A DNA stretch of 64,000 bases from Emcibacter sp048269205 (GCF_048269205.1 NZ_JBLXJC010000003.1:261614-325613); one strand, 5' to 3'; shown: positions 18,662-28,473, numbered from the stretch's first letter. A program made the numbers and translations. The notes: generated from the letters alone by a model not told the origin.

Positions 18662-21027
18662 TATTCAACCCCCTTCTGGGCACTGACCAAATCTATACTC
18701 TCCACCTGCCGCCAGACAAGGTAAAAGGAGAGAATGGAGCTGACGATCACCACAATGACAGCAAGGCCATAGGTGTCCCTGTCGATCACCGCCGGGATTC
18801 GGTAAAGCTCTGTATCCATCAACTTTGTTAGGCCTTGCACCATCAAATACCCCATAAGCAATCCCACCGGAATCGCCATCAGGACAATGGCCGCCATTTC
18901 CCCGAACAGAATATAGGCCACTTCACCCCTGGTCAGGCCCAGCACCCGAAGCGAGGCCAGTTCCCGCCCCCTCTCTGAGAGAGCAATCCGGGCGGTGTTA
19001 TAGATCACGCCAAAAGAAATCAGCCCGGCAAACAGAATATTGACAGTGGCCATCAGCAGAACCTGTTGTTCCATAATCTCCCGAAAGATATCCCGCGCCT
19101 TGCGCAGGATGTTCATGCCGGCGATGGAGGGTATATCCCTGATTTCCTGATAGAGCGGACCGTTCCACAAAGGGTCCGCCAGCAGGAACGCGCCGGTGAT
19201 CACCGTGCTTTCGTCCAGCGCCCGGTTCAATTCATCCATATTCATGAAGGCGCTGAGACCAATGAATTCTTCGACAATATCCGCGACCCTTATATCAAGC
19301 ACCGGACGGCGTCCTTCAAGAACTTCCACCGTCAACATATCCCCTTCCCTGACGTGGAGGATTTCCGCAAGTTTCAAGGACAGGGCGATGCCTTGATCGG
19401 GAATTGAGATCGCCGTCAGGTCCTGCCCCAATATACGGTGAAGGTCAGGGTTGGGCCTGAGGCCGGTAATGGCAGAACGTTTTGAAAAATGCCCCGACTT
19501 CAGAAACACCGCCACATCACGCGTGGGCTCTACTTTCAGCACACCGGGCATGAGGCGGATTTCCTCAAGGGCTTTAATGCTTCGCGGTTCAACAAAACTC
19601 AGGCTGATATCTTCCCTCTGGGCCATGTCAAAATGCACTTCCATCAGATAATTGACGGAATCTTCCATAAAATAGGCAACGATCAGGATCGAAATGGACA
19701 GGCCGATGCCAACGGTCGAGAACAGTGTCCGCAAGGGCCGCCGTTCAAGTTGTCGCAGAACAATCCTGGACAGATGGGAAAAGATACTCTCCAGTCCCAG
19801 TCTCTTGAGGAATGTCTCCCGAAACTGCACCGGTGAGGCGGGCCGCATGGCCTCTGCCGGCGGCAGAATAGCCGCCTGCCGAATGGCAATCAGGGTTCCG
19901 GCAACCGCGGCGACGGCGCAGAGCAGGGTTGCAAAAACCATGACTTCCGGGGAAAAGGAAAAACGCAATATGGGGAAATGAAAATACTGCGTATACATAC
20001 CGGTCACACTGGTCCCGAACCAGATTCCGACCCCAATTCCCAACAGGCTGCCAAACAGAACAATCAGCAGCACCATTTTCAGATAATGCAGGGCGATTTC
20101 AAAGTTGCTATAACCCACCGCCTTGAGCATACCGATCTGCTCCCGCTGGGTCGCGATCTGACGGGTCATGACCACATTAACGAGAAAGGCGGCCACGGAA
20201 AGGAAAATCGCCGGGATGAAGAATCCCATCACCTTCAACTGTTCCAGTTCGTTTTCCACAAACCAGTTGGACATCTGATAGTCACGGCCATAAGCAATCA
20301 AACCGCCGTAAGGCTTCAGGATTACATCGAGGCGCTGTTTGACATCCTCAATATCAGCCCCCCGGTCCAGGCGCAGCGATACATCATTGAAGGCCCCGTC
20401 CATATCCACGGCCGCCTCCAGGGCCCGGCGGTTCATCCAGAACACGCCAAACCGTTTGTCATCGGGAAACAATGCGCCCGGCCCCAGGGAATAGACATAT
20501 TCCGGGCTGAGCACCACGCCGACAATTTTCAGGGATCGTTTATGCCCGTTGAGCACCATGTCAATATGGTCGCCAAGGACAAAGTTATGGGCACTAACAA
20601 AGGCCTCACTGCAGAGAATGGCGTCATCTTCGTCCGGCAGCAACATGCGGCCCTTGCGCAGATAAAGATTGTTGAGCAAGGGCTTCCTACCGTCCGGCAC
20701 CGAGATCAGTTTGCCTGTGGCGGGTTCATCCATACCCTCCACCTGGACGGTAACCCCGAAAACAACCCGGGTTTCAAGCGCAGAGACGCCCGGAATATCG
20801 GCAATTTGCTGGCGTGTTGCCTCGGGCGCCCGTTTCATCTGGGCAAAGACATCGGCGAACTGATAACGATCGTAATAGACATCCTTGCTCAGCTCCAGGG
20901 AATCCATCACCCCGAAGGACATGACATAAGTGGAAATTCCACACCCCATGACCATAATGATCGCCAGGATCTGTCCCTTGATGTTCCAGAGATCGCGGAG
21001 AAATTTTCTGTTCAGAGCCGCAAGCAT
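18661..21027 (-). CDS. ABC exporter permease with two FtsX domains
   Basis: 788 residues. It has an N-terminal membrane helix (about 16-36), a large periplasmic MacB-PCD-like domain, three helices (about 265-395), then the arrangement repeats: helix near 440-460, periplasmic domain, three helices at about 665-770. This two-module FtsX layout is typical of large permeases paired with a LolD/MacB-type ATPase and a separate HlyD adaptor. It would extrude a lipid, peptide or drug from the periplasmic leaflet rather than transport through the bilayer. It follows the ATPase with no gap (TAG directly followed by ATG). Confidence 0.88.
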   Translation of the reverse strand: MLAALNRKFLRDLWNIKGQILAIIMVMGCGISTYVMSFGVMDSLELSKDVYYDRYQFADVFAQMKRAPEATRQQIADIPGVSALETRVVFGVTVQVEGMDEPATGKLISVPDGRKPLLNNLYLRKGRMLLPDEDDAILCSEAFVSAHNFVLGDHIDMVLNGHKRSLKIVGVVLSPEYVYSLGPGALFPDDKRFGVFWMNRRALEAAVDMDGAFNDVSLRLDRGADIEDVKQRLDVILKPYGGLIAYGRDYQMSNWFVENELEQLKVMGFFIPAIFLSVAAFLVNVVMTRQIATQREQIGMLKAVGYSNFEIALHYLKMVLLIVLFGSLLGIGVGIWFGTSVTGMYTQYFHFPILRFSFSPEVMVFATLLCAVAAVAGTLIAIRQAAILPPAEAMRPASPVQFRETFLKRLGLESIFSHLSRIVLRQLERRPLRTLFSTVGIGLSISILIVAYFMEDSVNYLMEVHFDMAQREDISLSFVEPRSIKALEEIRLMPGVLKVEPTRDVAVFLKSGHFSKRSAITGLRPNPDLHRILGQDLTAISIPDQGIALSLKLAEILHVREGDMLTVEVLEGRRPVLDIRVADIVEEFIGLSAFMNMDELNRALDESTVITGAFLLADPLWNGPLYQEIRDIPSIAGMNILRKARDIFREIMEQQVLLMATVNILFAGLISFGVIYNTARIALSERGRELASLRVLGLTRGEVAYILFGEMAAIVLMAIPVGLLMGYLMVQGLTKLMDTELYRIPAVIDRDTYGLAVIVVIVSSILSFYLVWRQVESIDLVSAQKGVE

Positions 21028-21768
21028 CTACCAGCTGATCTCCTTTGGATCGATGGGATTTTCATTGACCTTCACATCCACCACCTGCCCATCCCCGAAA
21101 TAAATGACCCGGTCAGCCATATTGGCGATCGAGGCATTGTGGGTAATGATCACGGTGGTCGTCCCGTATTTCTTGTTCACATCCTGCAGGGCCTGAAGCA
21201 CAACAATACCGGTCGCGCTATCCAGGGCACCTGTCGGCTCATCACACAAAAGCACCTCAGGCCGTTTGGCCAGCGCCCGGGCAATGGCCACCCGCTGCTG
21301 TTCGCCGCCGGACAGCTGGGACGGGAAATGGCTGGCCCGATCCCCGAGATGCACAGCCTCAAGGGCCTCCATAGGCGGCAGGGGATCAGTGGAAATATCT
21401 GTAACGAGGGCGACATTCTCCAATGCCGTCAGGCTCGGCACCAGATTATAGGCCTGGAACACAAAACCAACATGGTGACGCCGGAACAGGGTCAGCTCCC
21501 GTTCCGTATATTGGGACAGACTGTGATCGCGGAAATAGACTTCCCCCGAGGTCGGTGTATCGAGCCCGCCGATGATATTCAGAAATGTAGATTTGCCGCT
21601 ACCGGAGGGACCAAGCAGGACGACCATGTCGCCCTTGGGGATCTCCAGACTCACCCCCCTAAGGGCCCTGATCACCGTTTCGCCGGAAATATAATGTTTC
21701 GTGAGGTCATAGGTGCGAAAGGTAAGATGGTCACCCAGTCCGTTATTTTCCGTCATCTGCCCCGCCAA
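21028..21768 (-). CDS. ABC transporter ATP-binding protein (MacB/LolD type)
   Basis: 246 residues with a complete ATPase: Walker A GPSGSGKST, Q-loop FVFQAYNLVPSLTALENV, signature LSGGEQQR, Walker B VLLCDEPTGALD and the H-loop His in VIITHN. It is the first gene of a three-gene operon with the FtsX permease and the HlyD-type adaptor. Confidence 0.93.
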   Translation of the reverse strand: MAGQMTENNGLGDHLTFRTYDLTKHYISGETVIRALRGVSLEIPKGDMVVLLGPSGSGKSTFLNIIGGLDTPTSGEVYFRDHSLSQYTERELTLFRRHHVGFVFQAYNLVPSLTALENVALVTDISTDPLPPMEALEAVHLGDRASHFPSQLSGGEQQRVAIARALAKRPEVLLCDEPTGALDSATGIVVLQALQDVNKKYGTTTVIITHNASIANMADRVIYFGDGQVVDVKVNENPIDPKEISW

Positions 21769-21820
21769 CCGTTAATGAGTACCTGTCACCCCGCAACTAT
21801 AGACCAGTCCTGTGAAATAA

Positions 21821-21850
21821 AAAAGGCTGCACCCCTTACAGATGCAGCCT
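21821..21850 (-). terminator. Rho-independent terminator of the luciferase-like gene
   Basis: Read on the minus strand: stem AGGCTGCA (21850-21843) / TGCAGCCT (21831-21824), then TTTTTTA. It lies 23-50 bases after the stop codon at 21873. Confidence 0.88.
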
Positions 21851-21872
21851 GATCACAGGATCAGCTTCGGGT

Positions 21873-22979
21873 TCAACCGACGGGGACCCGGATGCCCCGT
21901 GCCTCCAGGATCGGCAGGACTGTTTCCGCGAAATACGGCAGCTCCTCTGCGTAATTCACAAAAGCCAGTGTGGTGCCGGCAAACCCGGCCTCGTAAAGGT
22001 CGATCAGACCCTGGGCGACCACTTCCGGCGTTCCCACAAGCGGCACACCGCCGTGGCCACCGGCAAACCTGTCCCGCAGCATCTGCAACATATCCGGCGG
22101 AAAGGACTGGGCATGCTGGAACATCAGATTGATGATATTGTCCACCGCCTGCCAGTCTGCATTATCCCGGGCGTAATATTGGTGAAACTCGTCGGCTTCC
22201 TTCTGGGTCGGACGGCAGACCACATAGGAAAAGGTCAGCATTTCCACGTTGCGACCATTGCCCGCCGCCTGTTTTTTCAGGTCGATGATTTCCTGTTTCG
22301 AACTTTCCAGCTCAATCATGGAGGTGAACAGGAAATCGGCATTTTTCGTGGCGAATTCCCGGCCTTCTTTCGACCCTGCGGCATTGAAAATCGGCACTGT
22401 ATCCCTCAAAGGCCGGGGATCGCCGTAAGTGTCTTTCAGTTTGAAATATTCCCCGTCCCAGTCAAAGGGCTCCGGATGGGTCCAGAGTTTGGAGACGATA
22501 TCAAACCACTCCTGACCGTAAGCGTAGCGGGTTTCATGATCCTGGGGCAGGTCCAGCCCGAAAGCATCATATTCCGGCTTGTTCCAGCCACAAACCACAT
22601 TGAGACCCGCCCGTCCGCCGGACATCTGGTCGATGGTGGCGATCTGCTTGGCGACAACACCGGGATGATTAAAGGCCGTATGGATGGTGGCGAACACATT
22701 GATATTGTCTGTTTTCGCCAGAAGCCCCGCCGCCCAGGTCATGGTTTCCAGCACGCTACCGTGGAAATTGGTTTCTCCGCCATATCCCACCCAGCGGGCA
22801 ATGGGCAGCAGGAAGTCCAGACCGACCCGGTCCGCCGTCTGCGCCATCCTGATGTTATTTTCCCAGTTGTTTACCCAGCGCTCCGGCACCTTGGTCACTG
22901 CCATGCCGCTTGAGCAGTTGGCAGAAAAAAGACCGAGCCGGAATTTATTGCGTGTAAAGAGCGAATTATCTGTTGGCAT
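21873..22979 (-). CDS. Flavin-dependent luciferase-like monooxygenase (LLM class)
   Basis: 368 residues from the ATG at 22979. This start is chosen because AGGAGG lies 8 bases upstream; an in-frame ATG at 23048 has no such site. TIM-barrel bacterial-luciferase family: marks include ARWVGYGGETNFHG, IHTAFNHPGVVAKQIATIDQMSGGRAGLNVVCGW and the flavin-site HETRYAYGQEW. It belongs with two-component FMNH2-dependent oxygenases such as RutA, SsuD and SfnG, which open or desulfonate substrates and need a separate flavin reductase. No reductase is adjacent. It is divergent from a MarR-type regulator. The real substrate cannot be read from the sequence. Confidence 0.88.
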   Translation of the reverse strand: MPTDNSLFTRNKFRLGLFSANCSSGMAVTKVPERWVNNWENNIRMAQTADRVGLDFLLPIARWVGYGGETNFHGSVLETMTWAAGLLAKTDNINVFATIHTAFNHPGVVAKQIATIDQMSGGRAGLNVVCGWNKPEYDAFGLDLPQDHETRYAYGQEWFDIVSKLWTHPEPFDWDGEYFKLKDTYGDPRPLRDTVPIFNAAGSKEGREFATKNADFLFTSMIELESSKQEIIDLKKQAAGNGRNVEMLTFSYVVCRPTQKEADEFHQYYARDNADWQAVDNIINLMFQHAQSFPPDMLQMLRDRFAGGHGGVPLVGTPEVVAQGLIDLYEAGFAGTTLAFVNYAEELPYFAETVLPILEARGIRVPVG

Positions 22980-23137
22980 GTGTAAAACCTCCTGTTGGGC
23001 GCCCCGATTATTGGTGAAATTGACTTTTTGCTCTTGTTCCGAGTCCATTATTAATGTATTTTACATATAAAAATAATCATTAAAACACAAATAAAATTAA
23101 TTTTTAAAAAACTGATAATGAATGGAGGTGCCTTTAT

Positions 23138-23161
23138 CTGATTTCTGTGTTTTCAAATCAG
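23138..23161. promoter_or_regulatory. Inverted repeat in the LLM/MarR divergent promoter
   Basis: CTGATTT-N10-AAATCAG lies about 70-95 bases upstream of the MarR-type start and 160-180 from the LLM start. It is the clearest dyad in the AT-rich gap 22980-23232 and a candidate operator for the adjacent regulator. Confidence 0.4.
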
Positions 23162-23232
23162 CCTGATCAGCCTAAACTGAGCCCGCGTTTCAGTTCCGGA
23201 AAGACCGGAAACAATAAAATCAAGGGATCCTG

Positions 23233-23823
23233 ATGTCTGAGAAGAATGACAAGGCCAACAGCAGAAATATTGATACCGAGTTTGAAGAAGCCGGTCTGGA
23301 CCGGCGCTGGCATCTGGCCACGACACCGCGTGAAGTAGCCGTTACGGAACTGGAATATTCTTTATTCCGTACTTTTGAGGCCTTTTCCAAATGGCAGGTG
23401 GAAGGCATGGCCGTTGCCGCCGGTAAAAACCTGAGTGCCAGCGACGGGGCGATCCTCAATGTCATCGCCATGCGGGACCGGCCCAAGGGCATCACCGAAA
23501 TCGGACGCCTGCTCAATAGGGATGATGTCACCAACATCCAGTACACCATCCGTAAACTGACCCAGGAAGGGCTGATTGAAAAAACGACAAAAGACAACCG
23601 CCGGAAAGGGGTCAATTACACCACCACCAAAAAAGGCCTGGAAGTTATTCAACGTTATGTGGCGTTGCGTAAAAGCCTCCTGATCAAGCTAACCGAGCCT
23701 ATCCGGGGCATGAACGCCCATCTGGAAAACGGCAGTCACATTCTTGATCTGATGACCGGCATATATGAACAGGCAGCCAGGGTAGCGGCAACGCATCGCA
23801 ACCCGGTTGAAGACGAAGACTGA
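23233..23823 (+). CDS. MarR-type winged-helix transcriptional regulator
   Basis: 196 residues, longer than typical MarR (about 150) because of extensions at both ends. The winged helix spans about 75-145: ITEIGRLLNRDDVTNIQYTI is the recognition part and TTKDNRRKGVNYTTTKKG the wing. A charged helix follows and could serve in dimerisation. AAGGGA precedes the ATG by 5 bases. The next gene follows by 61 bases on the same strand, so it may head a three-gene unit with the exported small subunit and the GMC enzyme. It probably controls these and the divergent LLM gene (inference). Confidence 0.85.
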   Translation: MSEKNDKANSRNIDTEFEEAGLDRRWHLATTPREVAVTELEYSLFRTFEAFSKWQVEGMAVAAGKNLSASDGAILNVIAMRDRPKGITEIGRLLNRDDVTNIQYTIRKLTQEGLIEKTTKDNRRKGVNYTTTKKGLEVIQRYVALRKSLLIKLTEPIRGMNAHLENGSHILDLMTGIYEQAARVAATHRNPVEDED

Positions 23824-23884
23824 AGGGGACGGGAACAAACGGAAAAGACAACCTGTCCTGAAACGAACAATATAGAGGGACAGC

Positions 23885-24451
23885 ATGTCTTTAAACAGAA
23901 GAACCTTCGGCAAAGGAGCGGCATCAGGGCTCCTCGCCTTTCTTATCGGCGGCAAGACCGTCCTGCTTTCCCCGGCGGAGGCCCGGGAAAAAGAAATTCC
24001 CTTCCAAACACTCTCCCCAAGAGAAGTTGAATTAATTTCCCTGATCGGCGAGGCCATCGTTCCCGGCTCTACCGGTATGGGCCTTGCCCATTATCTGGAT
24101 CACCAGCTTTCCGGTGACCCGGAACAGAGCACGCTGATCATTCGTTATCTCGGCGTCAATCCCCCGCACACCGGTTTCTATCGCTCCGCCCTCGCCGCGC
24201 TGGATAAAAGTGCCCTTGCGACTTTCGGCAAGGATTTGGCCGGGCTTTCCGACCAGGAACTTGAAAAGTTCATCTCCCAACTTTCCCGGGAAAACCCCAA
24301 GGGCTGGGACAACGCCCCTCCGGCGCCTTTCTTTTATTTTGTACTCCGGTCAGATGCCATTGATGTGACCTACGGCACGAAAGCCGGTTTCGATCGTCTG
24401 GATATCCCCTATCTGGCTCATATCGAGCCAGGGACAAGGAGCTGGACATGA
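23885..24451 (+). CDS. Tat-exported small subunit (gluconate 2-dehydrogenase subunit 3-like)
   Basis: 188 residues. It starts with a twin-arginine signal (NRRTFGKG, hydrophobic GLLAFLIGG, cleavage near AEA). The mature part (LSPREVELISLIGEAIVPG, FISQLSRENPKGWDNAPPAPFFYFVL) resembles subunit 3 of membrane-bound FAD sugar and alcohol dehydrogenases, which escorts the GMC subunit through the Tat pore. Its stop overlaps the next start by 4 bases (ATGA), which fits a fixed 1:1 partner. The usual third partner, a cytochrome c subunit, is absent. Confidence 0.78.
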   Translation: MSLNRRTFGKGAASGLLAFLIGGKTVLLSPAEAREKEIPFQTLSPREVELISLIGEAIVPGSTGMGLAHYLDHQLSGDPEQSTLIIRYLGVNPPHTGFYRSALAALDKSALATFGKDLAGLSDQELEKFISQLSRENPKGWDNAPPAPFFYFVLRSDAIDVTYGTKAGFDRLDIPYLAHIEPGTRSWT

Positions 24452-26028
24452 GCAAGCTCCCAAGCCGTGAAAAAGTCGATGCCGTGATCGTCGGCTCCGG
24501 CGCCGCCGGCAGCCTGATGGCCGCCAAACTATCCGCAACCGGAAAGAAAGTCGTCATCCTGGAAGCCGGTCCCGAACGCAAGCTCACCGATCTGGTCAGT
24601 TCCGGCCTCAACGCCCGCCGCCTCAAATGGGCGGGATCCCCTGTGGAACAAAGCGGCAGCCATACCGTCGGCAATGGTTTCAACAGCGGTTTCGGCACCG
24701 GCGGCTCCGCCCTGCATCATTATGCCGTCTGGCCACGGCTGCACGAAGAAGACTTCGACATGCAGAACCGTTACGGCAAGGGCCTCGACTGGCCCCTTTC
24801 CTATGACGACCTCAGGCCCTGGTATGACCGGATCCAGAAAGAGGTCGGCGTTTCCGGCGATGCGGAAGCGGAAATCTGGCGGCCCGAAGGCGAGCCCTAT
24901 CCCATGGGGCCCGTTCCCACCTTTGGCCAGGGAGAAGTCATTGCCCGGGGGTTCGAGAAACTCGGCCGCAAAACCGCCCCGCTGCCACTCGCCATTAATA
25001 CGGAAAATTATAATGGGCGCGAGGCCTGCATCTGGGACGGCTGGTGTGACGCCGGCTGCCCGATCAAGGCGCTTGGAAATCCCCAGACGGTCTATCTGCC
25101 CGAGGCTTTTAAACAAGGGGCTGAAATCCGCCACCGGGCCACAGTATCGGAGGTGACCGTCGATAAAAAAGGCGAGAAGACCACCGGTGTCATCTATATT
25201 GACGAACAGGGCGAGAAACAGTTCCAGCCCGCAGACCTGGTGGTGCTGGCAGCCTTTGCCGTGCAAACCCCGCGCCTGATGCTGATGTCTACGTCCGACA
25301 AACATCCCAATGGTATTGCCAACAAGAATGACATGGTCGGGCGTTATGTCATGAGCCATGCGGCAGGGCTGGTGTTCGGCCTGTTCGACGAAGAGACGGA
25401 ATGTTATCTGGGTGCCTCAGGCGGCCAGCTGGTCAACCAGGACAATTACGATCACAAGAACAAGCGCGGTCAGGGTTTCGGCAGTTACCAATGGATGATC
25501 GCCCAGGCGACAAAACCCAATGACCTTCTGGGCTATGGCGGCAGCAACCCGGCCCTGTTCGGAAAGAAACTCACCGAATTCATGGAAAAGGCGACCCACG
25601 GCTTTGCCACCATGACCGCCTGTGTTGAGGACCTGCCCCTGGCCGATAACCGGGTCACCCTGTCTTCCGACAAAGACAATCACGGCCTGCCGCTGGCTCA
25701 CGCCTTCCATGACATGCATCCGGAATCCATCGCCCTTTGGAAAGACAGTCAGGCGGACGGCACAAAGGTCTTTGAGGCCGCCGGGGCCAGCGAAGTCTGG
25801 ACCGGCAATCCCGGCGCCATGCACATCATGGGCGGTACTGTCATGGGCGAGGATAGTAGCCGCTCGGTCACCAACAGCTTCGGCCAGACCCACGAGGTCA
25901 GCAACCTGTTTATCGCCGGACCGGGCCTGTTCCCCACAAGTGGCGGGGTCAACCCGACATTCACCGTCCACGCCCTGACCCTCAGGGCGGCAGATTATAT
26001 CGCCAATAGCTGGTCCTCCATCACCTGA
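24448..26028 (+). CDS. GMC-family FAD dehydrogenase (large subunit)
   Basis: 526 residues. The N-terminal dinucleotide site is VDAVIVGSGAAGSLMA with the Glu of ILEAGPE. There is a Cys-rich segment (CIWDGWCDAGCPIKALG) as in gluconate and sorbitol dehydrogenase large subunits. The C-terminal GMC signature contains the catalytic pair, His in GAMHIMGG and Asn in GGVNPTFTVHALTL. It has no signal peptide of its own, so it would be carried to the periplasm by the Tat partner encoded just upstream. It oxidises an alcohol or sugar and must pass electrons to quinone or a cytochrome. Next to a TonB receptor and an LLM enzyme, a plant-derived alcohol or sugar is plausible (inference). Confidence 0.9.
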   Translation: MSKLPSREKVDAVIVGSGAAGSLMAAKLSATGKKVVILEAGPERKLTDLVSSGLNARRLKWAGSPVEQSGSHTVGNGFNSGFGTGGSALHHYAVWPRLHEEDFDMQNRYGKGLDWPLSYDDLRPWYDRIQKEVGVSGDAEAEIWRPEGEPYPMGPVPTFGQGEVIARGFEKLGRKTAPLPLAINTENYNGREACIWDGWCDAGCPIKALGNPQTVYLPEAFKQGAEIRHRATVSEVTVDKKGEKTTGVIYIDEQGEKQFQPADLVVLAAFAVQTPRLMLMSTSDKHPNGIANKNDMVGRYVMSHAAGLVFGLFDEETECYLGASGGQLVNQDNYDHKNKRGQGFGSYQWMIAQATKPNDLLGYGGSNPALFGKKLTEFMEKATHGFATMTACVEDLPLADNRVTLSSDKDNHGLPLAHAFHDMHPESIALWKDSQADGTKVFEAAGASEVWTGNPGAMHIMGGTVMGEDSSRSVTNSFGQTHEVSNLFIAGPGLFPTSGGVNPTFTVHALTLRAADYIANSWSSIT

Positions 26029-26030
26029 TC

Positions 26031-26059
26031 AAAAAAAGGCCCGGGTTTTAACCCGGGCC
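26031..26059. terminator. Terminator between the GMC gene and TonB receptor 3
   Basis: Stem GGCCCGGGTT / AACCCGGGCC at 26038-26059, with an A7 run at 26031-26037 that reads as T7 for the minus-strand receptor gene. The plus-strand side lacks a T run but may still pause the GMC transcript. Confidence 0.9.
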
Positions 26060-26100
26060 GTTCAAAACAGTTTTGACAGTGAGTTCGTTTATCAAACGGA

Positions 26101-28473
26101 TCAGAATTTCCGTTTGACGGAGAGATACCATTCGCGCGGCCGGGCATAAACACCCTCGATCACGCCATCCGTGGAATTGTCACCGGCCACCAGATAGGTC
26201 TCGTCAGTCAGGTTCCTGACCCCGACATTGACGTTCCATTTATCCTCTGCGTCCGCAAACATAATCACCGCATTCAACAAATGCAGCTTATCCTGGATAA
26301 GCTCCGGTGTATTCTTGGCGTCATTGGCAATCTTGGAGGTAAAGGCATAGTCCAGACGCGGGGTCACCGACCAGTCATCAGTCAGGTTGATGGTATAGGC
26401 AACACCCACATTGATGGACCATTCCGGTGTGTTGACAAACATATGATCCAAGGTCAGGCCCGCATCAATCGCCGGTTGGGTCAGGTCAGTATATTTGGCG
26501 TCCAGATATCCAAGACCGGCTTCAATAATCCAATGCTCATCAGGCACCGCGATCAGTTCAAGTTCTGCACCCTTGATTTCGGCAGCAGCCGCATTCCGGG
26601 TAATAATGCCGATATCCGCATCTGTGCCGCCCGGAGAGCGTTCGGTCACATTAACCTGCATATCCGTATAGTCGGTCAAGAAGAAGGCACCGTTCAGACG
26701 CACCCGGTTGTCTGCCCAGGTGGATTTGAAACCCAGTTCATAGGCTTTAACCGTTTCCGGATCAGCCAGGGGGATATCATCACGGGGCGGGAAAACACGC
26801 TGGGTGAAAGTACCGCCCTTATAGCCTTCCGAATAAGAGGCATAAGTCATCAACTCCTCAGTCCAGCGATAGGCCAGGTTGGCATGGATATCAAAAACTT
26901 CTGCTTTTTGCTCGCCAACTCCAGTTATTGGAAGCACGGCAGTACCGACGGGATACCCGAGACCATTGTCCTGAGCGACGGTGGAATCCGGATCAAACTT
27001 CTTGTCCTCGTCCGTATAGCGCGCACCAAGGGTCAGGCTGAGCTTGTTGGTAAAATCATAGGTCGCCTGACCGAAGACGGCCTTGGAGGTATTGTCAATG
27101 GAACCACCACTGTCAAAAACCGCACCCGGAATTTCGATCACGTCAATATGATTGCCGGTTTCGTTGAAATAATAAAGACCAACAATCCAGTTGAGTTTTC
27201 CTTCCATGCTGTTGCCCAGCACCTGGAATTCCTGGGTGAACTGTTCCTGTGTAAATTCATTAACCGTTTGCAGGATCAACAGCGGGGAATGATCCACATC
27301 CCGGGCCCAATATCCCTCTACTTCCCGGTAGGCAGTAATGGACTTCAAGGTAATGCTTTCATTAATATCATAATCGACATCAAGGGAGACACCCCAGAGG
27401 TCAAGCTCGGCTTTGGGTTCCATCGGCCGACCGATGATATTATTCACAAATTCATTCTGGGTCGTGTGCTGGCTGTAGGTCTCGAAAGGACCTGCAATCC
27501 ACTGGGCATTCCAGCAACTTGTATCCGACAGACGCGCCGGATTGGACATGTCAGAACATACGGCACTCGGAACCGGAAGACCATGGTAATCCGTCCGGAG
27601 CGGGATCACGTTGTTCGTCACCATCGGGAAGAACTGCCCTTCATCCACACCGATCAAAACGTTGGCCGCCGGCGCTTCCCGCTCCCGGGTACCGTCAATG
27701 GCCAAATTGATCTCCAGATTATCAGAGGCCAACCAACGGAAAGCTGCGCGTCCGGCCCAGGCATCTTCGTCGCCCAGATCAGGTCCACCGGGCAGCAGGT
27801 TTTTCACATAACCGTTCCGTTTTTTGCGGGAGCCGGCAAAATTGGCAAAGAAAGTTTCAGACAGCGGTACATTGATGCCAAACCTGAGGTCTGTGCGGTC
27901 ATAGCTACCGATCGTTGCTTCTGCGTAACCTTCCAATTCTTCATGGGGTTTCTTGGTGGTGATGCTCATTGCACCGCCGATGGTATTGCGGCCGAACAGG
28001 GTACCCTGCGGTCCTTTCAACACCTCGACACGCTCCACATCGAGAAGATCCATCACACCGCCGACGGAGCGGGCGATATAGACCCCGTCCACATAAAGAC
28101 CAACCCCCGGGTCAGTCGGCAGAGCCCAGTCAATCTGGCCCACACCACGAATGTAAATGGCAGCCGCGGAACTTGTCGCGGCGATGGCAGCGGTATTGTC
28201 AAAAACCAGGTTGGGGGTGAATTCCCCGATCTGGGAGATATCGGAAATGCCGCGGGCCTCAAGACCTCCGGCGGAAAAGGCTGTGATGGAGATCGGCGTA
28301 TCCTGAAGGTTTTCCTCGCGCTTACGGGCCGTGACCGTAATCTCCTCGAGAATCATCTCGCCCGCACTCTGCTGTTCCTGCGCCGCCCCGGCCTGGGGCA
28401 TAATTGTCAGGGCCAGCGCACCAAACGCAACCCCGCTATAGACTGACCGAATGTATTTCCTGGCATCATACAT
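26101..28473 (-). CDS. TonB-dependent outer-membrane receptor 3
   Basis: 790 residues. It has a signal peptide ending near GAAQ, a TonB-box-like EEITVTARKREENLQDTP, a plug with IYIRGVGQIDW, GLYVDGVYIARSVGG and LKGPQGTLFGRNTIGG, and a beta-barrel ending in REWYLSVKRKF. It belongs to the same broad group as receptors 1 and 2, but the barrel has clearly diverged. It converges on the GMC operon and is probably the outer-membrane entry for that module's substrate (inference). AGGGAAGG lies upstream of the ATG. Confidence 0.92.
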   Translation of the reverse strand: MYDARKYIRSVYSGVAFGALALTIMPQAGAAQEQQSAGEMILEEITVTARKREENLQDTPISITAFSAGGLEARGISDISQIGEFTPNLVFDNTAAIAATSSAAAIYIRGVGQIDWALPTDPGVGLYVDGVYIARSVGGVMDLLDVERVEVLKGPQGTLFGRNTIGGAMSITTKKPHEELEGYAEATIGSYDRTDLRFGINVPLSETFFANFAGSRKKRNGYVKNLLPGGPDLGDEDAWAGRAAFRWLASDNLEINLAIDGTREREAPAANVLIGVDEGQFFPMVTNNVIPLRTDYHGLPVPSAVCSDMSNPARLSDTSCWNAQWIAGPFETYSQHTTQNEFVNNIIGRPMEPKAELDLWGVSLDVDYDINESITLKSITAYREVEGYWARDVDHSPLLILQTVNEFTQEQFTQEFQVLGNSMEGKLNWIVGLYYFNETGNHIDVIEIPGAVFDSGGSIDNTSKAVFGQATYDFTNKLSLTLGARYTDEDKKFDPDSTVAQDNGLGYPVGTAVLPITGVGEQKAEVFDIHANLAYRWTEELMTYASYSEGYKGGTFTQRVFPPRDDIPLADPETVKAYELGFKSTWADNRVRLNGAFFLTDYTDMQVNVTERSPGGTDADIGIITRNAAAAEIKGAELELIAVPDEHWIIEAGLGYLDAKYTDLTQPAIDAGLTLDHMFVNTPEWSINVGVAYTINLTDDWSVTPRLDYAFTSKIANDAKNTPELIQDKLHLLNAVIMFADAEDKWNVNVGVRNLTDETYLVAGDNSTDGVIEGVYARPREWYLSVKRKF

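Noticed and set aside
22979..23048. Longer start (base 23048) for the luciferase-like gene
   Set aside because: The ATG at 22979 has AGGAGG 8 bases upstream, and the 23 extra residues look like translated leader.
26281..28446. A 721-codon open frame on the plus strand opposite TonB receptor 3
   Set aside because: It mirrors the receptor gene almost end to end, has no known domain or signal, and is explained by codon bias of the real gene. The same holds for long antisense frames at 2108-3433, 19978-21852, 33635-34846, 49796-50827, 13377-14600 and 56762-57904.
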